A stretch of DNA of 54,321 nt from Kaistia terrae (GCF_026344005.1 NZ_JAPKNH010000017.1:1-54321); one strand, 5' to 3'; positions 34,608 to 44,031 are shown, counted from the first letter of the stretch. The notes: generated from the letters alone by a model not told the origin. Translations and numbers: made by a program.

Positions 34608-34622
34608 CTCGCTTCTGGAGCG

Positions 34623-35837
34623 TCAGCCCAGCTTGTTGCGGGCTGCGAGCGTGCGCAGACGAAGCGCATTCAGCTTGATGAAGCCTGCCGCGTCCTTCTG
34701 GTCGTAGGCGCCGCGATCGTCCTCGAAGGTGACGAGCGCGTCGGAATAGAGCGACTTCGGCGACGAACGACCGACGACGATGGTGTTGCCCTTGTAGAGC
34801 TTCAGCCGGACCGTGCCCTCGACATGCTCCTGGCTCTTGTCGATCAGGGCCTGCAGCATCTCGCGTTCCGGCGCGAACCAGAATCCGTAATAGATCAGCT
34901 CCGCATAGCGGGGCATGATCGAATCCTTGAGATGCGCGGCCTCGCGATCGAGCGTCAGGCTTTCGATGGCGCGGTGGGCGGCGAGCAGGATGGTGCCGCC
35001 GGGCGTCTCGTAGATGCCGCGCGACTTCATGCCGACGAAGCGATTCTCGACCAGGTCGAGACGGCCGATGCCGTTATCGCGGCCCAGGTCGTTCAGCTTG
35101 GTCAGGATGGTTGCCGGCGACATGTGGACGCCATCGATGGAAACCGCGTCGCCCTTCTCGAAGCCGATCTCGACATAGGTCGCGACATCGGGAGCGTCCT
35201 CGGGCGCCACGGTGCGCATGAAGACGTAGGGCGGGGCTTCCTGCGACGGGTCTTCCAGAACCTTGCCCTCGGAAGACGAGTGCAGCAGGTTGGCGTCGAC
35301 GGAGAACGGCGCTTCGCCGCGCTTGTCCTTGGGAACCGGGATCTGGTTCTTCTCGGCGAAATCGAGCAGGTCGGTGCGGGACTTGAAGTCCCACTCGCGC
35401 CAGGGTGCGATGACCTTGATGTTCGGGTTCAGCGCATAAGCCGAGAGTTCGAAGCGGACCTGGTCGTTGCCCTTGCCGGTGGCGCCATGGGCGATCGCAT
35501 CGGCGCCGACTTCCTTGGCGATCTCGACGAGGCGCTTGGCGATCAGCGGCCGGGCGATCGAGGTGCCGAGCAGGTAGGTGCCCTCATAGAGGGTGTTGGC
35601 GCGGAACATCGGGAACACGAAGTCGCGGACGAATTCCTCGCGCACATCCTCGATGTAGATCTGCTTGATGCCCATCATCTCGGCCTTCTGGCGGGCCGGC
35701 TCGAGCTCTTCGCCCTGGCCGAGATCGGCCGTGAAGGTGACGACTTCCGCGCCGTATTCCAGCTGGAGCCACTTCAGGATGATGGAGGTGTCGAGCCCGC
35801 CGGAATAGGCGAGGACGACCTTCTTGACATCGGACAT
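34623..35837 (-). CDS. argG: Argininosuccinate synthase
   Basis: The protein is 404 residues from the ATG at 35837 ([20 protein letters not shown]). The open frame upstream of it is not conserved-looking. The ATP pyrophosphatase P-loop is AYSGGLDTS, and [13 protein letters not shown] and [17 protein letters not shown] are family-specific. It joins citrulline and aspartate using ATP in arginine synthesis. No other arg genes are in the window. Confidence 0.96.
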   Translation of the reverse strand: MSDVKKVVLAYSGGLDTSIILKWLQLEYGAEVVTFTADLGQGEELEPARQKAEMMGIKQIYIEDVREEFVRDFVFPMFRANTLYEGTYLLGTSIARPLIAKRLVEIAKEVGADAIAHGATGKGNDQVRFELSAYALNPNIKVIAPWREWDFKSRTDLLDFAEKNQIPVPKDKRGEAPFSVDANLLHSSSEGKVLEDPSQEAPPYVFMRTVAPEDAPDVATYVEIGFEKGDAVSIDGVHMSPATILTKLNDLGRDNGIGRLDLVENRFVGMKSRGIYETPGGTILLAAHRAIESLTLDREAAHLKDSIMPRYAELIYYGFWFAPEREMLQALIDKSQEHVEGTVRLKLYKGNTIVVGRSSPKSLYSDALVTFEDDRGAYDQKDAAGFIKLNALRLRTLAARNKLG

Positions 35838-35940
35838 TGTGAGGCCGTTTCCGCGAAAATGAAGGATGGCTGCGCTTATAGTATGCCGGCAACCGGCCAG
35901 CAACCGCGGCCGGGTTCCCGCCGCCCTGACAGCCTGGCTC

Positions 35941-35988
35941 AAAAAAAATCCGGCGCCGCTGCGGTGTGGTGAACCGCTGCGGCGCCGG
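35941..35988 (-). terminator. Strong Rho-independent terminator after bfr
   Basis: CCGGCGCCGC and GCGGCGCCGG, extended by a further near-complementary block, form a long stem. On the minus strand it is followed by eight T residues. It lies about 60 bases downstream of bfr. Confidence 0.9.
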
Positions 35989-36045
35989 AGAGCCTCGGGT
36001 ATCCCCAAGGCTACGCAAACAGGTGAACCTGCTTGAGCGAATGCG

Positions 36046-36531
36046 TTATTCGGCGTCGTTGCTCGGCGCGGCCTGGAGCTGGCAATACAGTTCCTTGCCA
36101 AGCTCGTTGTAGAGGCCGAGCTGGGTCTCGAGGAAGTCGATGTGACCTTCCTCGTCATGCATCAGCTCTTCGAACAGGGCCATCGAGACATAGTCCCCGG
36201 CGGCGAAGCAGACGTCGCGGCCTTCCTTGTAGTAGTTCCGCGCCACGTATTCGCCGCGCAGATCCGCCTCAAGGACTTCCTTGACGTTCTGGCCGATTTC
36301 GAGCGGGTCGAGAACCTGCAGATTGGGGAAACCGTCGAGGAAGATGATGCGCGCGATCAGCTTGTCGGCGTGATGCATCTCTTCGATCGACTCGGCCCGC
36401 TCCTTCTTGGCGAGCTTCGTGAAGCCCCAATCCTCGGTCAGGCGGTAGTGCAGCCAGTATTGGTTGACAGCCGTCAGCTCCAGGCGAAGCGCACGGTTGA
36501 GATACTCGATGACCTTGGCATCGCCCTTCAT
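36046..36531 (-). CDS. bfr: Bacterioferritin
   Basis: The protein is 161 residues from the ATG at 36531, with AAGGA 8 bases upstream. All six ferroxidase ligands are at the textbook positions: Glu18, Glu51, His54, Glu94, Glu127 and His130. Met52 is present as the haem ligand. It forms a 24-subunit shell that oxidises and stores iron in the cytoplasm. It is encoded 95 bases downstream of bfd on the same strand, and an Irr-box-like site lies between them. Confidence 0.96.
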   Translation of the reverse strand: MKGDAKVIEYLNRALRLELTAVNQYWLHYRLTEDWGFTKLAKKERAESIEEMHHADKLIARIIFLDGFPNLQVLDPLEIGQNVKEVLEADLRGEYVARNYYKEGRDVCFAAGDYVSMALFEELMHDEEGHIDFLETQLGLYNELGKELYCQLQAAPSNDAE

Positions 36532-36543
36532 GGCGGCATCCTT

Positions 36544-36561
36544 TTCTGGAATTGTTCTAAA
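36544..36561 (-). promoter_or_regulatory. Irr box (iron control element) candidate upstream of bfr
   Basis: On the minus strand TTTAGAACAATTCCAGAA resembles the Irr iron control element, an inverted repeat of TTTAGAA. The left half matches fully and the right half partly. It lies about 13 bases before the bfr start, where a bound repressor would block expression. Confidence 0.5.
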
Positions 36562-36626
36562 TCCAGAATAGGGCGCAAGGTCGCTATCGTCAAATGACAA
36601 TTCGGAATCGGGACTCCGGCGAGGCA

Positions 36627-36878
36627 TCAGCCGAAGGCGGCGATGTCCTCGGTTTCCTCGGAGCTGCTGCCGAGCGGCTCGGGGCAGGTGACGATGGCGC
36701 CGGACTCAGCCAGCAGTTTTCGCACGAGGATGAAACAGACGGTGCACTGCGCCTTGGCGCCGAGTGCACGGTAGACGCGGGCGGGCGTCAGCGGGCGGCC
36801 CGGCGTCTCGCGCGCCAAACGCTCGGCCGTCTCGAGGATGAGGGTCTTGGTGAGGTAGTTGCAGGAACAAACGATCAT
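36627..36878 (-). CDS. bfd: Bacterioferritin-associated ferredoxin
   Basis: The protein is 83 residues. Four cysteines in the BFD pattern C4-x-C6 ... C45-x2-C48 ([10 protein letters not shown] and [14 protein letters not shown]) bind a [2Fe-2S] cluster. It delivers electrons to bacterioferritin so that stored ferric iron can be reduced and released. It lies immediately upstream of bfr. The C-terminal 20 residues are acidic and likely flexible. Confidence 0.93.
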   Translation of the reverse strand: MIVCSCNYLTKTLILETAERLARETPGRPLTPARVYRALGAKAQCTVCFILVRKLLAESGAIVTCPEPLGSSSEETEDIAAFG

Positions 36879-37048
36879 GACAGCGGACTAGGTTGCCTCC
36901 GTGGGCTTCCGTTTTCCAAGAGATAAGCCTTTGTGACCGCGCCCGCCAGCCGTTCCTCGACCGCCGCCGCCATGAGTCGCACGCGCATAGGTGGGCGCTT
37001 GTCTCGTACCGCTTTGGCCGGGACCGGCAAATCGCTCGCCCTATTTCG

Positions 37049-37855
37049 TCACGACGAACCAGCCGCCGCCACGGCGCGCTTCGCCATTACCTTGACGAGG
37101 TTGGCCCGGTATTCGGCCGAGCCGTGCAGGTCGGCCAGCATGTTGGCCGGATCGACGACGATGGCATCGAGCGCGGAGGGCTGGAAATCCGCCGTCAGCG
37201 CCACCTCGAACGTGGCGTCGCGGTAGACGCCGTCCTGGCCGGCCCCGGTGACACCGACCCGCACGCTGCCATCCTCAAGTATCGCGACGAACACGCCCGC
37301 CATCGCATAGCGCGACGCCGGATTGGGGAATTTGGCGTATGCCGCCTTCGCGGGGATCGGGAAGGCGACGGAGACGAGGATCTCGCCATCCTCCAATGCC
37401 GTCGTGAACAGGCCCTGGAAGAAATCGGCGGCTTCGAGCGTGCGCTGCGTCGTCACGATCGTGGCGTCTAGCGCCAGCACCGCGGCCGGATAGTCGGCGG
37501 CCGGGTCGTCATTGGCGAGCGACCCGCCGATCGTGCCGCGATGGCGCACATGCGGATCGCCGATCTGGCCGGCCAGGGCTGCCAGCGCCGGGAACACGGC
37601 CCGGATTTCGGCCGATGTCGCCACTTCGGCATGGGTGACGGCAGCGCCGATCGTCACCGTGTCGGCGGTCACGACGATGCCCTTCAGTTCCACCAGCCGG
37701 GCGAGGTCGACAAGGTCGGACGGCGCGGCGAGGCGCTGCTTCATCGTCGGCAGCAACGTCATGCCGCCGGAAAGATAGCGCCCCTCGGCGGCAGCGGCGA
37801 ACAGGCTCTTCGCTTCGTCGAGGTCGCGCGGGCGATGATAATTCGTCTCATACAT
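37049..37855 (-). CDS. CoxM-like FAD-binding subunit of a molybdenum hydroxylase
   Basis: The protein is 268 residues of the xanthine dehydrogenase/CO dehydrogenase medium-subunit family. The FAD-binding motifs are YLSGGMTLLPTMKQRL (near 30-45) and GDPHVRHRGTIGGSLANDDPAADYPAA. It passes electrons from the iron-sulfur subunit to FAD. It starts 6 bases after the CoxS-like gene. The large molybdopterin subunit gene normally found beside it is absent from the window, so the physiological substrate cannot be stated. It need not be CO. Confidence 0.9.
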   Translation of the reverse strand: MYETNYHRPRDLDEAKSLFAAAAEGRYLSGGMTLLPTMKQRLAAPSDLVDLARLVELKGIVVTADTVTIGAAVTHAEVATSAEIRAVFPALAALAGQIGDPHVRHRGTIGGSLANDDPAADYPAAVLALDATIVTTQRTLEAADFFQGLFTTALEDGEILVSVAFPIPAKAAYAKFPNPASRYAMAGVFVAILEDGSVRVGVTGAGQDGVYRDATFEVALTADFQPSALDAIVVDPANMLADLHGSAEYRANLVKVMAKRAVAAAGSS

Positions 37856-37861
37856 CGTCGT

Positions 37862-38368
<507 letters not shown>

Positions 38369-38440
38369 CTCTCCCTCTCATCTCCGGCGGCCTGTGGTGG
38401 GCGAACCGGAAAGTTGACGCGCACCGTGCTCCTTGTTGGC

Positions 38441-38488
38441 TCGCGTCTTCACGCGAACCGGAACCCTGGTCGCTCGAAGACGCTTTAG
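38441..38488. repeat. Short repeat family R4, overlapping coxG stop
   Basis: TCGCGT-CTTCACGCGAACCG and GGTCGCTCGAAGACGCTTTAG match the copy at 29021-29070. The element supplies the stop codon of the coxG-like gene. Confidence 0.6.
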
Positions 38489-39153
38489 CGGGTTGTGACC
38501 GCCAGGAAGCCGATCACGACGATCAACGCCAGCAGCCCCCAGACATAAGGCCCGCCGAGGAAGCCGCGTCCTGCCGCGACCTCGACCTCTTTCTCGATCT
38601 CTTCCGCGACCTCGGCCAGATCCTGCGATTCGTCGTCGATCTGGTGTTCGATCCGGTCGGTTTCCAACTCGTCGGCGATCTCGGCTTCGCCCGGCGTCGC
38701 CAGCGGCGGCGCTTCGCCGCTGAGGCGGGCGGCGAACGCGCCGAAGAATTCGTCGGCCATCTTCTTCGCCGTGGTGTCGATCAGCCGCGAGCCAAGCTGC
38801 GCCAGCTTGCCGCCGACCTGTCCCTGCACGTCATAGGTCAGGATGGTGTCGTCGCCATCCTCGGCGAGCCGTACATTGGCGCCGCCATTGGCAAAGCCCG
38901 CGACGCCGCCCTTACCTTCGCCGCGGATCGTGTAGCTCTCGGGAGCGACGACATTGGAGAAGGTGACGTTGCCGACGAAGGTCGCCTTGACCGGTCCGAC
39001 CTTGGCCACGACCTTGGCGGTCATGGCGTCGTCCGCCGTCCGGGTCAGTTCCTGGCAGCCGGGAATGCAGGCCTTCAGGACTTCGGGGTCGTTCAGCGCC
39101 CGCCAGACATCATCGCGTCCGGCCGGAATTCTGTATTCGCCCGTCATTTCCAT
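38485..39153 (-). CDS. CoxG-like SRPBCC protein with C-terminal membrane anchor
   Basis: The protein is 222 residues. Residues 1-150 are a START/SRPBCC domain of the CO dehydrogenase subunit G type (EYRIPAGRDDVWRALNDPEVLKACIPGCQEL, GQVGGKLAQLGSRLIDTTAKKMADEFF). An acidic, coil-like linker (about 170-190) and a final hydrophobic helix (YVWGLLALIVVIGFLAV) follow. CoxG proteins recruit the molybdenum hydroxylase to the membrane in CO oxidisers. Here it heads an operon with coxS and coxM but no coxL. Confidence 0.88.
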   Translation of the reverse strand: MEMTGEYRIPAGRDDVWRALNDPEVLKACIPGCQELTRTADDAMTAKVVAKVGPVKATFVGNVTFSNVVAPESYTIRGEGKGGVAGFANGGANVRLAEDGDDTILTYDVQGQVGGKLAQLGSRLIDTTAKKMADEFFGAFAARLSGEAPPLATPGEAEIADELETDRIEHQIDDESQDLAEVAEEIEKEVEVAAGRGFLGGPYVWGLLALIVVIGFLAVTTR

Positions 39154-39434
39154 GGATCATTGTCCTTGTGAGCCAGGCAGAAGATGATTGTCGCCAATCC
39201 GCTGCCCGTCCGCGCGTTGTGGCGGAGGTCTTGTCTGGAATGATTATGCTTGCATGCGTCTTGGGCGACGGCAAGCCGCGACTTGGACGACGTCAAGCCG
39301 CCCTTTCGTCGATCGCGGCAAGGGCGTGCGGCGCCGAGAACAGCCGGCCCGCTGCGTCAATAACGGCGCGCCGCGCATCACGTTCCTTGCGCGGATCGAT
39401 TGGCTTTCGGCGCGGCGAACGCTATGAACCGAAC

Positions 39435-40415
39435 ATGACGACTGCTCCCGAGATTTCCATCGCCCCCTCCGCTTCCCAGACCCCGGCTTCGCGCTGGCCG
39501 GTCATGCTGACGACCGAGGGTTGGTCCGACTATGCGTTGATCGATTCCGGCCACGGCCGGAAGCTCGAACGCTATGGTCCGTTCCGGATCGTCCGCCCCG
39601 AGGCGCAGGCGCTCTGGACGCCGCGTCTCTCCGCCGAGGAATGGGATCGCGCCGATGCGATCTTCACCGGCGCCAAGGACGAGGATTCCGACGGCCGCTG
39701 GAAATATCACAAGCCGCTGGGCGAGACCTGGCCGATGGTCTGGCCGCTGCCGCGCGCCGTCGGCGAGGGCGAAATGCGCTTTCTCGGGCGCTTCACAGCC
39801 TTCCGCCATGTCGGCTTCTTCCCCGAGCAGGAAATGCACTGGGCCTGGTTCGGCCAGAAGATCCGCGAGGCGAAATACGCGGATCCCAAGCGCCAGCCCA
39901 AGATCCTGAACCTGTTCGGCTATACCGGCATCGCCTCCTTCGTCGCGGCGATGGCCGGCGCGCAGGTGACGCATGTCGACGCCTCGAAGAAGGCGATCGG
40001 CTGGGCGCGCGAAAACCAGACCATGTCGGGCATCGCCGATCTGCCGGTGCGCTGGATCGTCGACGACGCGATGAAGTTCGTGCAGCGCGAAGTGCGCCGT
40101 GGCTCGAAATATGACGGCATCATCCTCGATCCGCCAAAGTTCGGCCGTGGTCCGAATGGCGAGGTCTGGGACATCTTCGAGCGCCTGCCCGAGATGATGG
40201 CGCTCTGTCGCCAGCTGCTCTCCGACGACGCGCTGTTCCTCTGCCTGTCGGCCTATTCGATCCGCGCCTCGTTCATGGCGATCCACGAGACCTCGGCCGA
40301 GGCGCTCGCGGGCCTGCCAGGCACGCTCGAATCCGGCGAGTTGCTGATCCGCGAGGAAGGCGGCGGCCGCACCCTTTCCACCTCGCTCTTCTCCCGGTGG
40401 TCCCGCGATGCCTGA
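39435..40415 (+). CDS. SAM-dependent RNA methyltransferase (RlmI-like, class I)
   Basis: The protein is 326 residues from the ATG at 39435. Rossmann motif I is ILNLFGYTGIASFVAAMAGA, followed by VTHVDASKKAIGWARENQ. The catalytic-site region IILDPPKFGRGPNGEVWD is the DPPKF form seen in rRNA cytosine methyltransferases of the RlmI/RlmK type. The N-terminal PUA domain typical of RlmI is not obvious. It overlaps the next methyltransferase gene by 8 bases, so the two are co-transcribed. The exact rRNA position is unknown. Confidence 0.87.
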   Translation: MTTAPEISIAPSASQTPASRWPVMLTTEGWSDYALIDSGHGRKLERYGPFRIVRPEAQALWTPRLSAEEWDRADAIFTGAKDEDSDGRWKYHKPLGETWPMVWPLPRAVGEGEMRFLGRFTAFRHVGFFPEQEMHWAWFGQKIREAKYADPKRQPKILNLFGYTGIASFVAAMAGAQVTHVDASKKAIGWARENQTMSGIADLPVRWIVDDAMKFVQREVRRGSKYDGIILDPPKFGRGPNGEVWDIFERLPEMMALCRQLLSDDALFLCLSAYSIRASFMAIHETSAEALAGLPGTLESGELLIREEGGGRTLSTSLFSRWSRDA

Positions 40416-41244
40416 TCATTCCTCGATTGCCGCTCCCGGCTCGGTCAAGACCGTCACCAGCCTGACCAATCCGACGATCAAGGATATTCGCGGCCTGGCG
40501 CTGCCGAAGAACCGCAAGGAAAGCGGTCTGTTCGTCACTGAGGGCATGAAGCTGGTCGCCGACGCGGTCGAGGAAGACTGGCCGATCAAGATTCTCGTCT
40601 ACGGCGCCAAGGTTGCCGACCATCCGGTAGTCCGGCGCGTCGCGACGACCGCGCATGCCCGTGGCGGCGACGTGCTGGAAGTCTCGGAAGCGGTGCTGGC
40701 CAAGATTACCCGCCGCGAAAATCCGCAGATGGTCGTCGGCGTGTTCGAGCAGAAGCTGACGCCGAAGAGCGACATCAAGCCCGGCCCGACCGGCGTCTGG
40801 GTGGCGCTGGAAGGCATCAAGGACCCCGGCAATCTCGGCACCATCATTCGCACCGCTGACGCTGTGGGCGCCGAGGGTGTCATCCTGGTCGGCGACACGG
40901 TCGATCCGTTCGGCGTCGAGGCGGTGCGCGCCACCATGGGCTCGATCTTCCACATGAAGCTCGCCCGCATGAGCGTTGCCGAATTCAAGGAATGGCGGAA
41001 GGGCTGGCCCGGCATCGTCGTCGGCACGCATCTCTCCGGCAAGTCGGATTACCGCACCATCGATTATGACCGGCCGGTGATGCTGTTCATGGGCAACGAG
41101 CAGTCGGGCCTGCCGGAAGATCTCGCCGCCACCTGCGATCATCTGGTCAAGATCCCGCAGGCGGGCAGGGCGGATTCGCTCAATCTGGCGATTGCCACGG
41201 GCGTGATGCTCTATGAAATCCGCCGCGACCGGCTGAAGCTCTGA
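40408..41244 (+). CDS. TrmH/SpoU family RNA 2'-O-methyltransferase
   Basis: The protein is 278 residues. A substrate-binding N-terminal domain (NPTIKDIRGLALPKNRKESGLFVTEG) is followed by the SPOUT knot with its three motifs: DPGNLGTIIRTADA, VMLFMGNEQSGLPEDL and IPQAGRADSLNLAIATGVMLYE. It methylates a ribose in rRNA or tRNA. The target cannot be named. It overlaps the upstream methyltransferase gene and is followed after 5 bases by lspA. Confidence 0.92.
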   Translation: MPDHSSIAAPGSVKTVTSLTNPTIKDIRGLALPKNRKESGLFVTEGMKLVADAVEEDWPIKILVYGAKVADHPVVRRVATTAHARGGDVLEVSEAVLAKITRRENPQMVVGVFEQKLTPKSDIKPGPTGVWVALEGIKDPGNLGTIIRTADAVGAEGVILVGDTVDPFGVEAVRATMGSIFHMKLARMSVAEFKEWRKGWPGIVVGTHLSGKSDYRTIDYDRPVMLFMGNEQSGLPEDLAATCDHLVKIPQAGRADSLNLAIATGVMLYEIRRDRLKL

Positions 41245-41249
41245 TCCGC

Positions 41250-41762
41250 ATGTCCGAAACGCCGTCCGAAACCACCGTCGCCGCCCGCATTCCCGGCCCG
41301 TTCTCGGCGCTGGGCCTGTCGGTCATGGCGCTGACGATCGTCATCGATCAGATTTCCAAGTGGATCGCCGACGCCAATCTCGTCTACCAGCAGGGCGTCG
41401 AATTCCTGCCTTTCGTCGCGCTCTACCGGGTCAACAATACCGGTATCGCCTTCTCGCTCGGCAACAGCGCCGACAGCCTGATCCTCATCGTCCTGACGGC
41501 GATCGTGACGGGGATCGTGCTTTACGTCTGGCGCGGCTCGACCGACGGTGGCCGGCTTGCCACCACCGGCTTCGCGCTGATTGCCGGCGGCGCGGTGGGA
41601 AATCTGATCGACCGTGTCTGGCACGGCCATGTGATCGATTTCCTGTATCTGCATTGGGGCGAGCGCGGCTTCTTCGTCTTCAATCTCGCCGACGTCGCCC
41701 TGACCCTCGGCCCGATCCTGCTCGCCTGGGTGTTTCTGTTCCAGGGCGGGAAAAAGGGCTGA
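41250..41762 (+). CDS. lspA: Lipoprotein signal peptidase (signal peptidase II)
   Basis: The protein is 170 residues with four membrane helices. The conserved blocks VIDQISKWI, RVNNTGIAFSLG, GGAVGNLIDRVWHGHVIDFL and FFVFNLADVALTLG include the two catalytic aspartates (in NLIDR and NLADV). It cleaves the signal peptide of diacylglyceryl-modified prolipoproteins in the inner membrane. It is the third gene of an operon with two RNA methyltransferases. Confidence 0.96.
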   Translation: MSETPSETTVAARIPGPFSALGLSVMALTIVIDQISKWIADANLVYQQGVEFLPFVALYRVNNTGIAFSLGNSADSLILIVLTAIVTGIVLYVWRGSTDGGRLATTGFALIAGGAVGNLIDRVWHGHVIDFLYLHWGERGFFVFNLADVALTLGPILLAWVFLFQGGKKG

Positions 41763-41771
41763 GATCGTCTT

Positions 41772-42218
41772 TCAGCGACCAAACGCGTCGATTGCTGCGC
41801 CCTGACATGCACCGACGGCTCCAGCGAAGAGCAACTCGCCAACTGTCGTCTTTGCTCGGCCCAGTTGTCGGCGCAGTTCGCCACGGACCGGCTCGACAGC
41901 GCCGAGTGGTTTCGACGATTGGGCGAAGAGGTCCCGTGCCATGCCACGCGTACAAGACGCGACGCGAGCGGCGATGGGCTGGACCCCACACGCGGCGCCA
42001 GCCGGGTTCAGCGGAATTTCGTTCCAGGCTTCTGTCTTCTTCTTAAGATAGGCCATCGATGCTGCGCGCTGGGTCGCACTCAGTCCGGCCTTGCTCAACA
42101 AGGATGACGTTGCAGTTGTCTCCTTGCGTAGATCTAGGGTCGGGCAACCCGGCGCGGCGCCTGCCAGATCGAAGGCCAGTAGGCTGAAAGTCAATGCGAC
42201 GGAGATCTGCTTTATCAT
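41772..42218 (-). CDS. Secreted small cysteine-containing protein of unknown function
   Basis: The protein is 148 residues from the ATG at 42218 (MIKQISVALTFSLLAFDLAGAA), a classical signal peptide cleaved near residue 22. The mature part contains CPTLDLRKE, AACGVQ, ASCTRG and ACQGAA, so two disulfides are possible. Nothing else is recognised. A longer frame upstream to 42359 would mask the signal peptide and is rejected. It converges on lspA. Confidence 0.6.
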   Translation of the reverse strand: MIKQISVALTFSLLAFDLAGAAPGCPTLDLRKETTATSSLLSKAGLSATQRAASMAYLKKKTEAWNEIPLNPAGAACGVQPIAARVASCTRGMARDLFAQSSKPLGAVEPVRGELRRQLGRAKTTVGELLFAGAVGACQGAAIDAFGR

Positions 42219-42359
42219 TCGTACATCCAGTTCGTGGTGTGCCTGCATTCGGTGTCCGAGCGGATGTGAAGGTCTGCCTCTAAAGCACCGTCCCGTCGTT
42301 TTCGATGCGCAGCGCCGGCCCGCCATCGACGTGCGTTTCCGGATCCTGCGTCCACCCAC

Positions 42360-43535
42360 CTAAGTGACGGCTTGCATCACCTTGGCCAGCGGCAACGCCT
42401 CGGCGTCGAGCCCGAGCTTTTCACGCACCAGCACGGCGACGCTGTCGAGCAGCGCCACCGTCAGCGCCCGCCCTTCGACGGTGAATTCGTCCCCGTCCAG
42501 CGAACGCTTGCCGGCCGGGGCATGCCTCGGCACCAGAACGCCAGCGTCCAGGAAAAGCGTGCCGATGCGGTCGTCCGGAATCCCCGTCAACACGTCCAGA
42601 TCAACCACCTCGACCCCGGTCCAGAGCAGTGGTTCGATGAGAGAGTAGCTCAGCCATTGTGCCGGCTGGTGCAACGGTACCAGGCCGCTGGTCGGGTCGT
42701 CCGTCACGAGCTTTGCATGTTCGAACGTGTCGCCCAGCGCCACGCCGTCGCGCAGCAGGGAACCTGGCCAGAGCGGGCCGAGCGCTTCCTGTACCAGGTC
42801 GAAAATCTGGAGCGCCGAAACCCTCCCGTCCTCGTCGGCAGTGGCCAGCACCTTGGCGAACAAGCCGCCCGGCCGCGCTTCGCCTTCGCCAAACAGATCG
42901 GCGCGGTCGGCAACGATCCGCCCGAGCTTGTTGAGGAGCCGGACACGGTCTTCAAGCCCGGCCATCGGGTTTTCGGGTGTTACCTGAAAGGCTTCGGCGA
43001 GATCGGCAGCATCCAGAACGGCCAGCGCCGCCGCATCGACGCGCAGCGGGTCGGCCGGGTCCTGCGAGAACAGGCCGGAGGCGAACAGGACGAGGCTCGC
43101 CACCCCAACGCCCTCGGAGCCCGACAAAGTCTCGCCCGTCATCGCCTCGTGATAGTGCCAGTCCGGTCCGGGATCGGAGTCGAGAGCCACGCTGACGATG
43201 GCGAGATCAAAGGCGGCGCGGCCGAAGACGAGCGGATCGGTGATGCCGGCGGCATCCACCAGCCCGCCAAAACGATCGATCTGCCCGGCCTCGAAATCGC
43301 GCCAGCGCGAATGGAAGGGGATGTCGAGATCGGGATAGTCGGCGCGGATCGTTTCGATGACGGCGTCCGCCGCCGCCGGCAGCTTTTTGAGATCGACAAC
43401 AAAGTGGTCGAGCTTTCCGGCGATACCGAGTTCGAGCAGAAGGTTTGCACGCTCGCGCACGGCGCTGGCGGAGAGCAGGGAGGAAATGGCGGCCAAGGGG
43501 TTCTCCGTCAAAGCGATGGGCGAGGGATCTCTCAC
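42360..43535 (-). CDS. DUF1688 / URC4-like protein (uracil catabolism family)
   Basis: The protein is 391 residues starting at a GTG (43535). The family pattern is clear from the N-terminus: NPLAAISSLLSASAVRERA, KLDHFVVDLKKLPAAADAV and IPFHSRWRDFEAGQIDRF. In fungi URC4 is required for the reductive-independent uracil catabolic route that also needs a uracil phosphoribosyltransferase. The bacterial homologues cluster with GTP cyclohydrolase II-like URC1. No URC1-like gene is in this window, although upp (27319-27948) and a nucleoside hydrolase (47354-48313) are. The enzymatic step is not established. Confidence 0.82.
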   Translation of the reverse strand: MRDPSPIALTENPLAAISSLLSASAVRERANLLLELGIAGKLDHFVVDLKKLPAAADAVIETIRADYPDLDIPFHSRWRDFEAGQIDRFGGLVDAAGITDPLVFGRAAFDLAIVSVALDSDPGPDWHYHEAMTGETLSGSEGVGVASLVLFASGLFSQDPADPLRVDAAALAVLDAADLAEAFQVTPENPMAGLEDRVRLLNKLGRIVADRADLFGEGEARPGGLFAKVLATADEDGRVSALQIFDLVQEALGPLWPGSLLRDGVALGDTFEHAKLVTDDPTSGLVPLHQPAQWLSYSLIEPLLWTGVEVVDLDVLTGIPDDRIGTLFLDAGVLVPRHAPAGKRSLDGDEFTVEGRALTVALLDSVAVLVREKLGLDAEALPLAKVMQAVT

Positions 43536-43623
43536 GGCCCAAGCGGGCTTCGCTCTAGCAGATATTCACGCTCGCCGTCATGCCGGATGAGAGCGAGCAA
43601 GGCACGCATCCGGCGCTCGGTGT

Positions 43624-43651
43624 GAAAAAGGCAGGCCTTTGGCCTGCCTTG
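43624..43651 (-). terminator. Rho-independent terminator after Tudor-like gene
   Basis: AAGGCAGGCC and GGCCTGCCTT form a perfect 10 bp stem with a 3-base loop, followed on the minus strand by TTTTT. It lies 6 bases after the stop codon. Confidence 0.9.
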
Positions 43652-43656
43652 GCGTC

Positions 43657-44031
43657 CTACTTGGTTCGGCAGCGGCCGGTCTTGGTCGTTTCCTTGTCGC
43701 CGTCGTCATAGGCGATGCCGATCTTCTCGCCGGCCAGGGAAGAGATCGTCCCGGCGTACCAACTGCCGGCGCCCTTGTAATTGCACTCGACCTTGGTGCC
43801 GATGGTCCAGTTATAGGGGCGGACCGCCTTGATCTTTACGGTTTCCCGATCGCCGTCATCATAGCGAACGGTGATGTCGTCGCCCTGCAGCTTTTCGATG
43901 ACGCCCGGAAACCAGTAGCCGGCGTTCTTGTAGTTTCCAAGAACCCAGTCACCAGCCGTCTGCGCGCTCGCGCCGCCGATTGTTGCAAGAACAACGGTTG
44001 CCGCCAGCAGGATCGAAGTCGATTTTTTCAT
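43657..44031 (-). CDS. Secreted protein with two Tudor/Agenet-like repeats
   Basis: The protein is 124 residues from the ATG at 44031 with a signal peptide ending GGASA near residue 23. The mature part is an internal duplication. Repeat 1 is NYKNAGYWFPGVIEKLQGDD with ITVRYDDGDRETV. Repeat 2 is NYKGAGSWYAGTISSLAGEK with IGIAYDDGDKETT. The pattern W-x-x-G-x-I ... Y-D-D-G-D is that of Tudor/Agenet-type small barrels. Two cysteines (VECNYK and GRCRTK) fall in repeat 2. The function is unknown. A periplasmic binding or structural role is a guess. Confidence 0.8.
   Translation of the reverse strand: MKKSTSILLAATVVLATIGGASAQTAGDWVLGNYKNAGYWFPGVIEKLQGDDITVRYDDGDRETVKIKAVRPYNWTIGTKVECNYKGAGSWYAGTISSLAGEKIGIAYDDGDKETTKTGRCRTK

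Noticed and set aside
36893-37471. 192-codon plus-strand frame opposite coxM
   Set aside because: It is antisense of the FAD-binding subunit gene. No domain and no ribosome-binding site.
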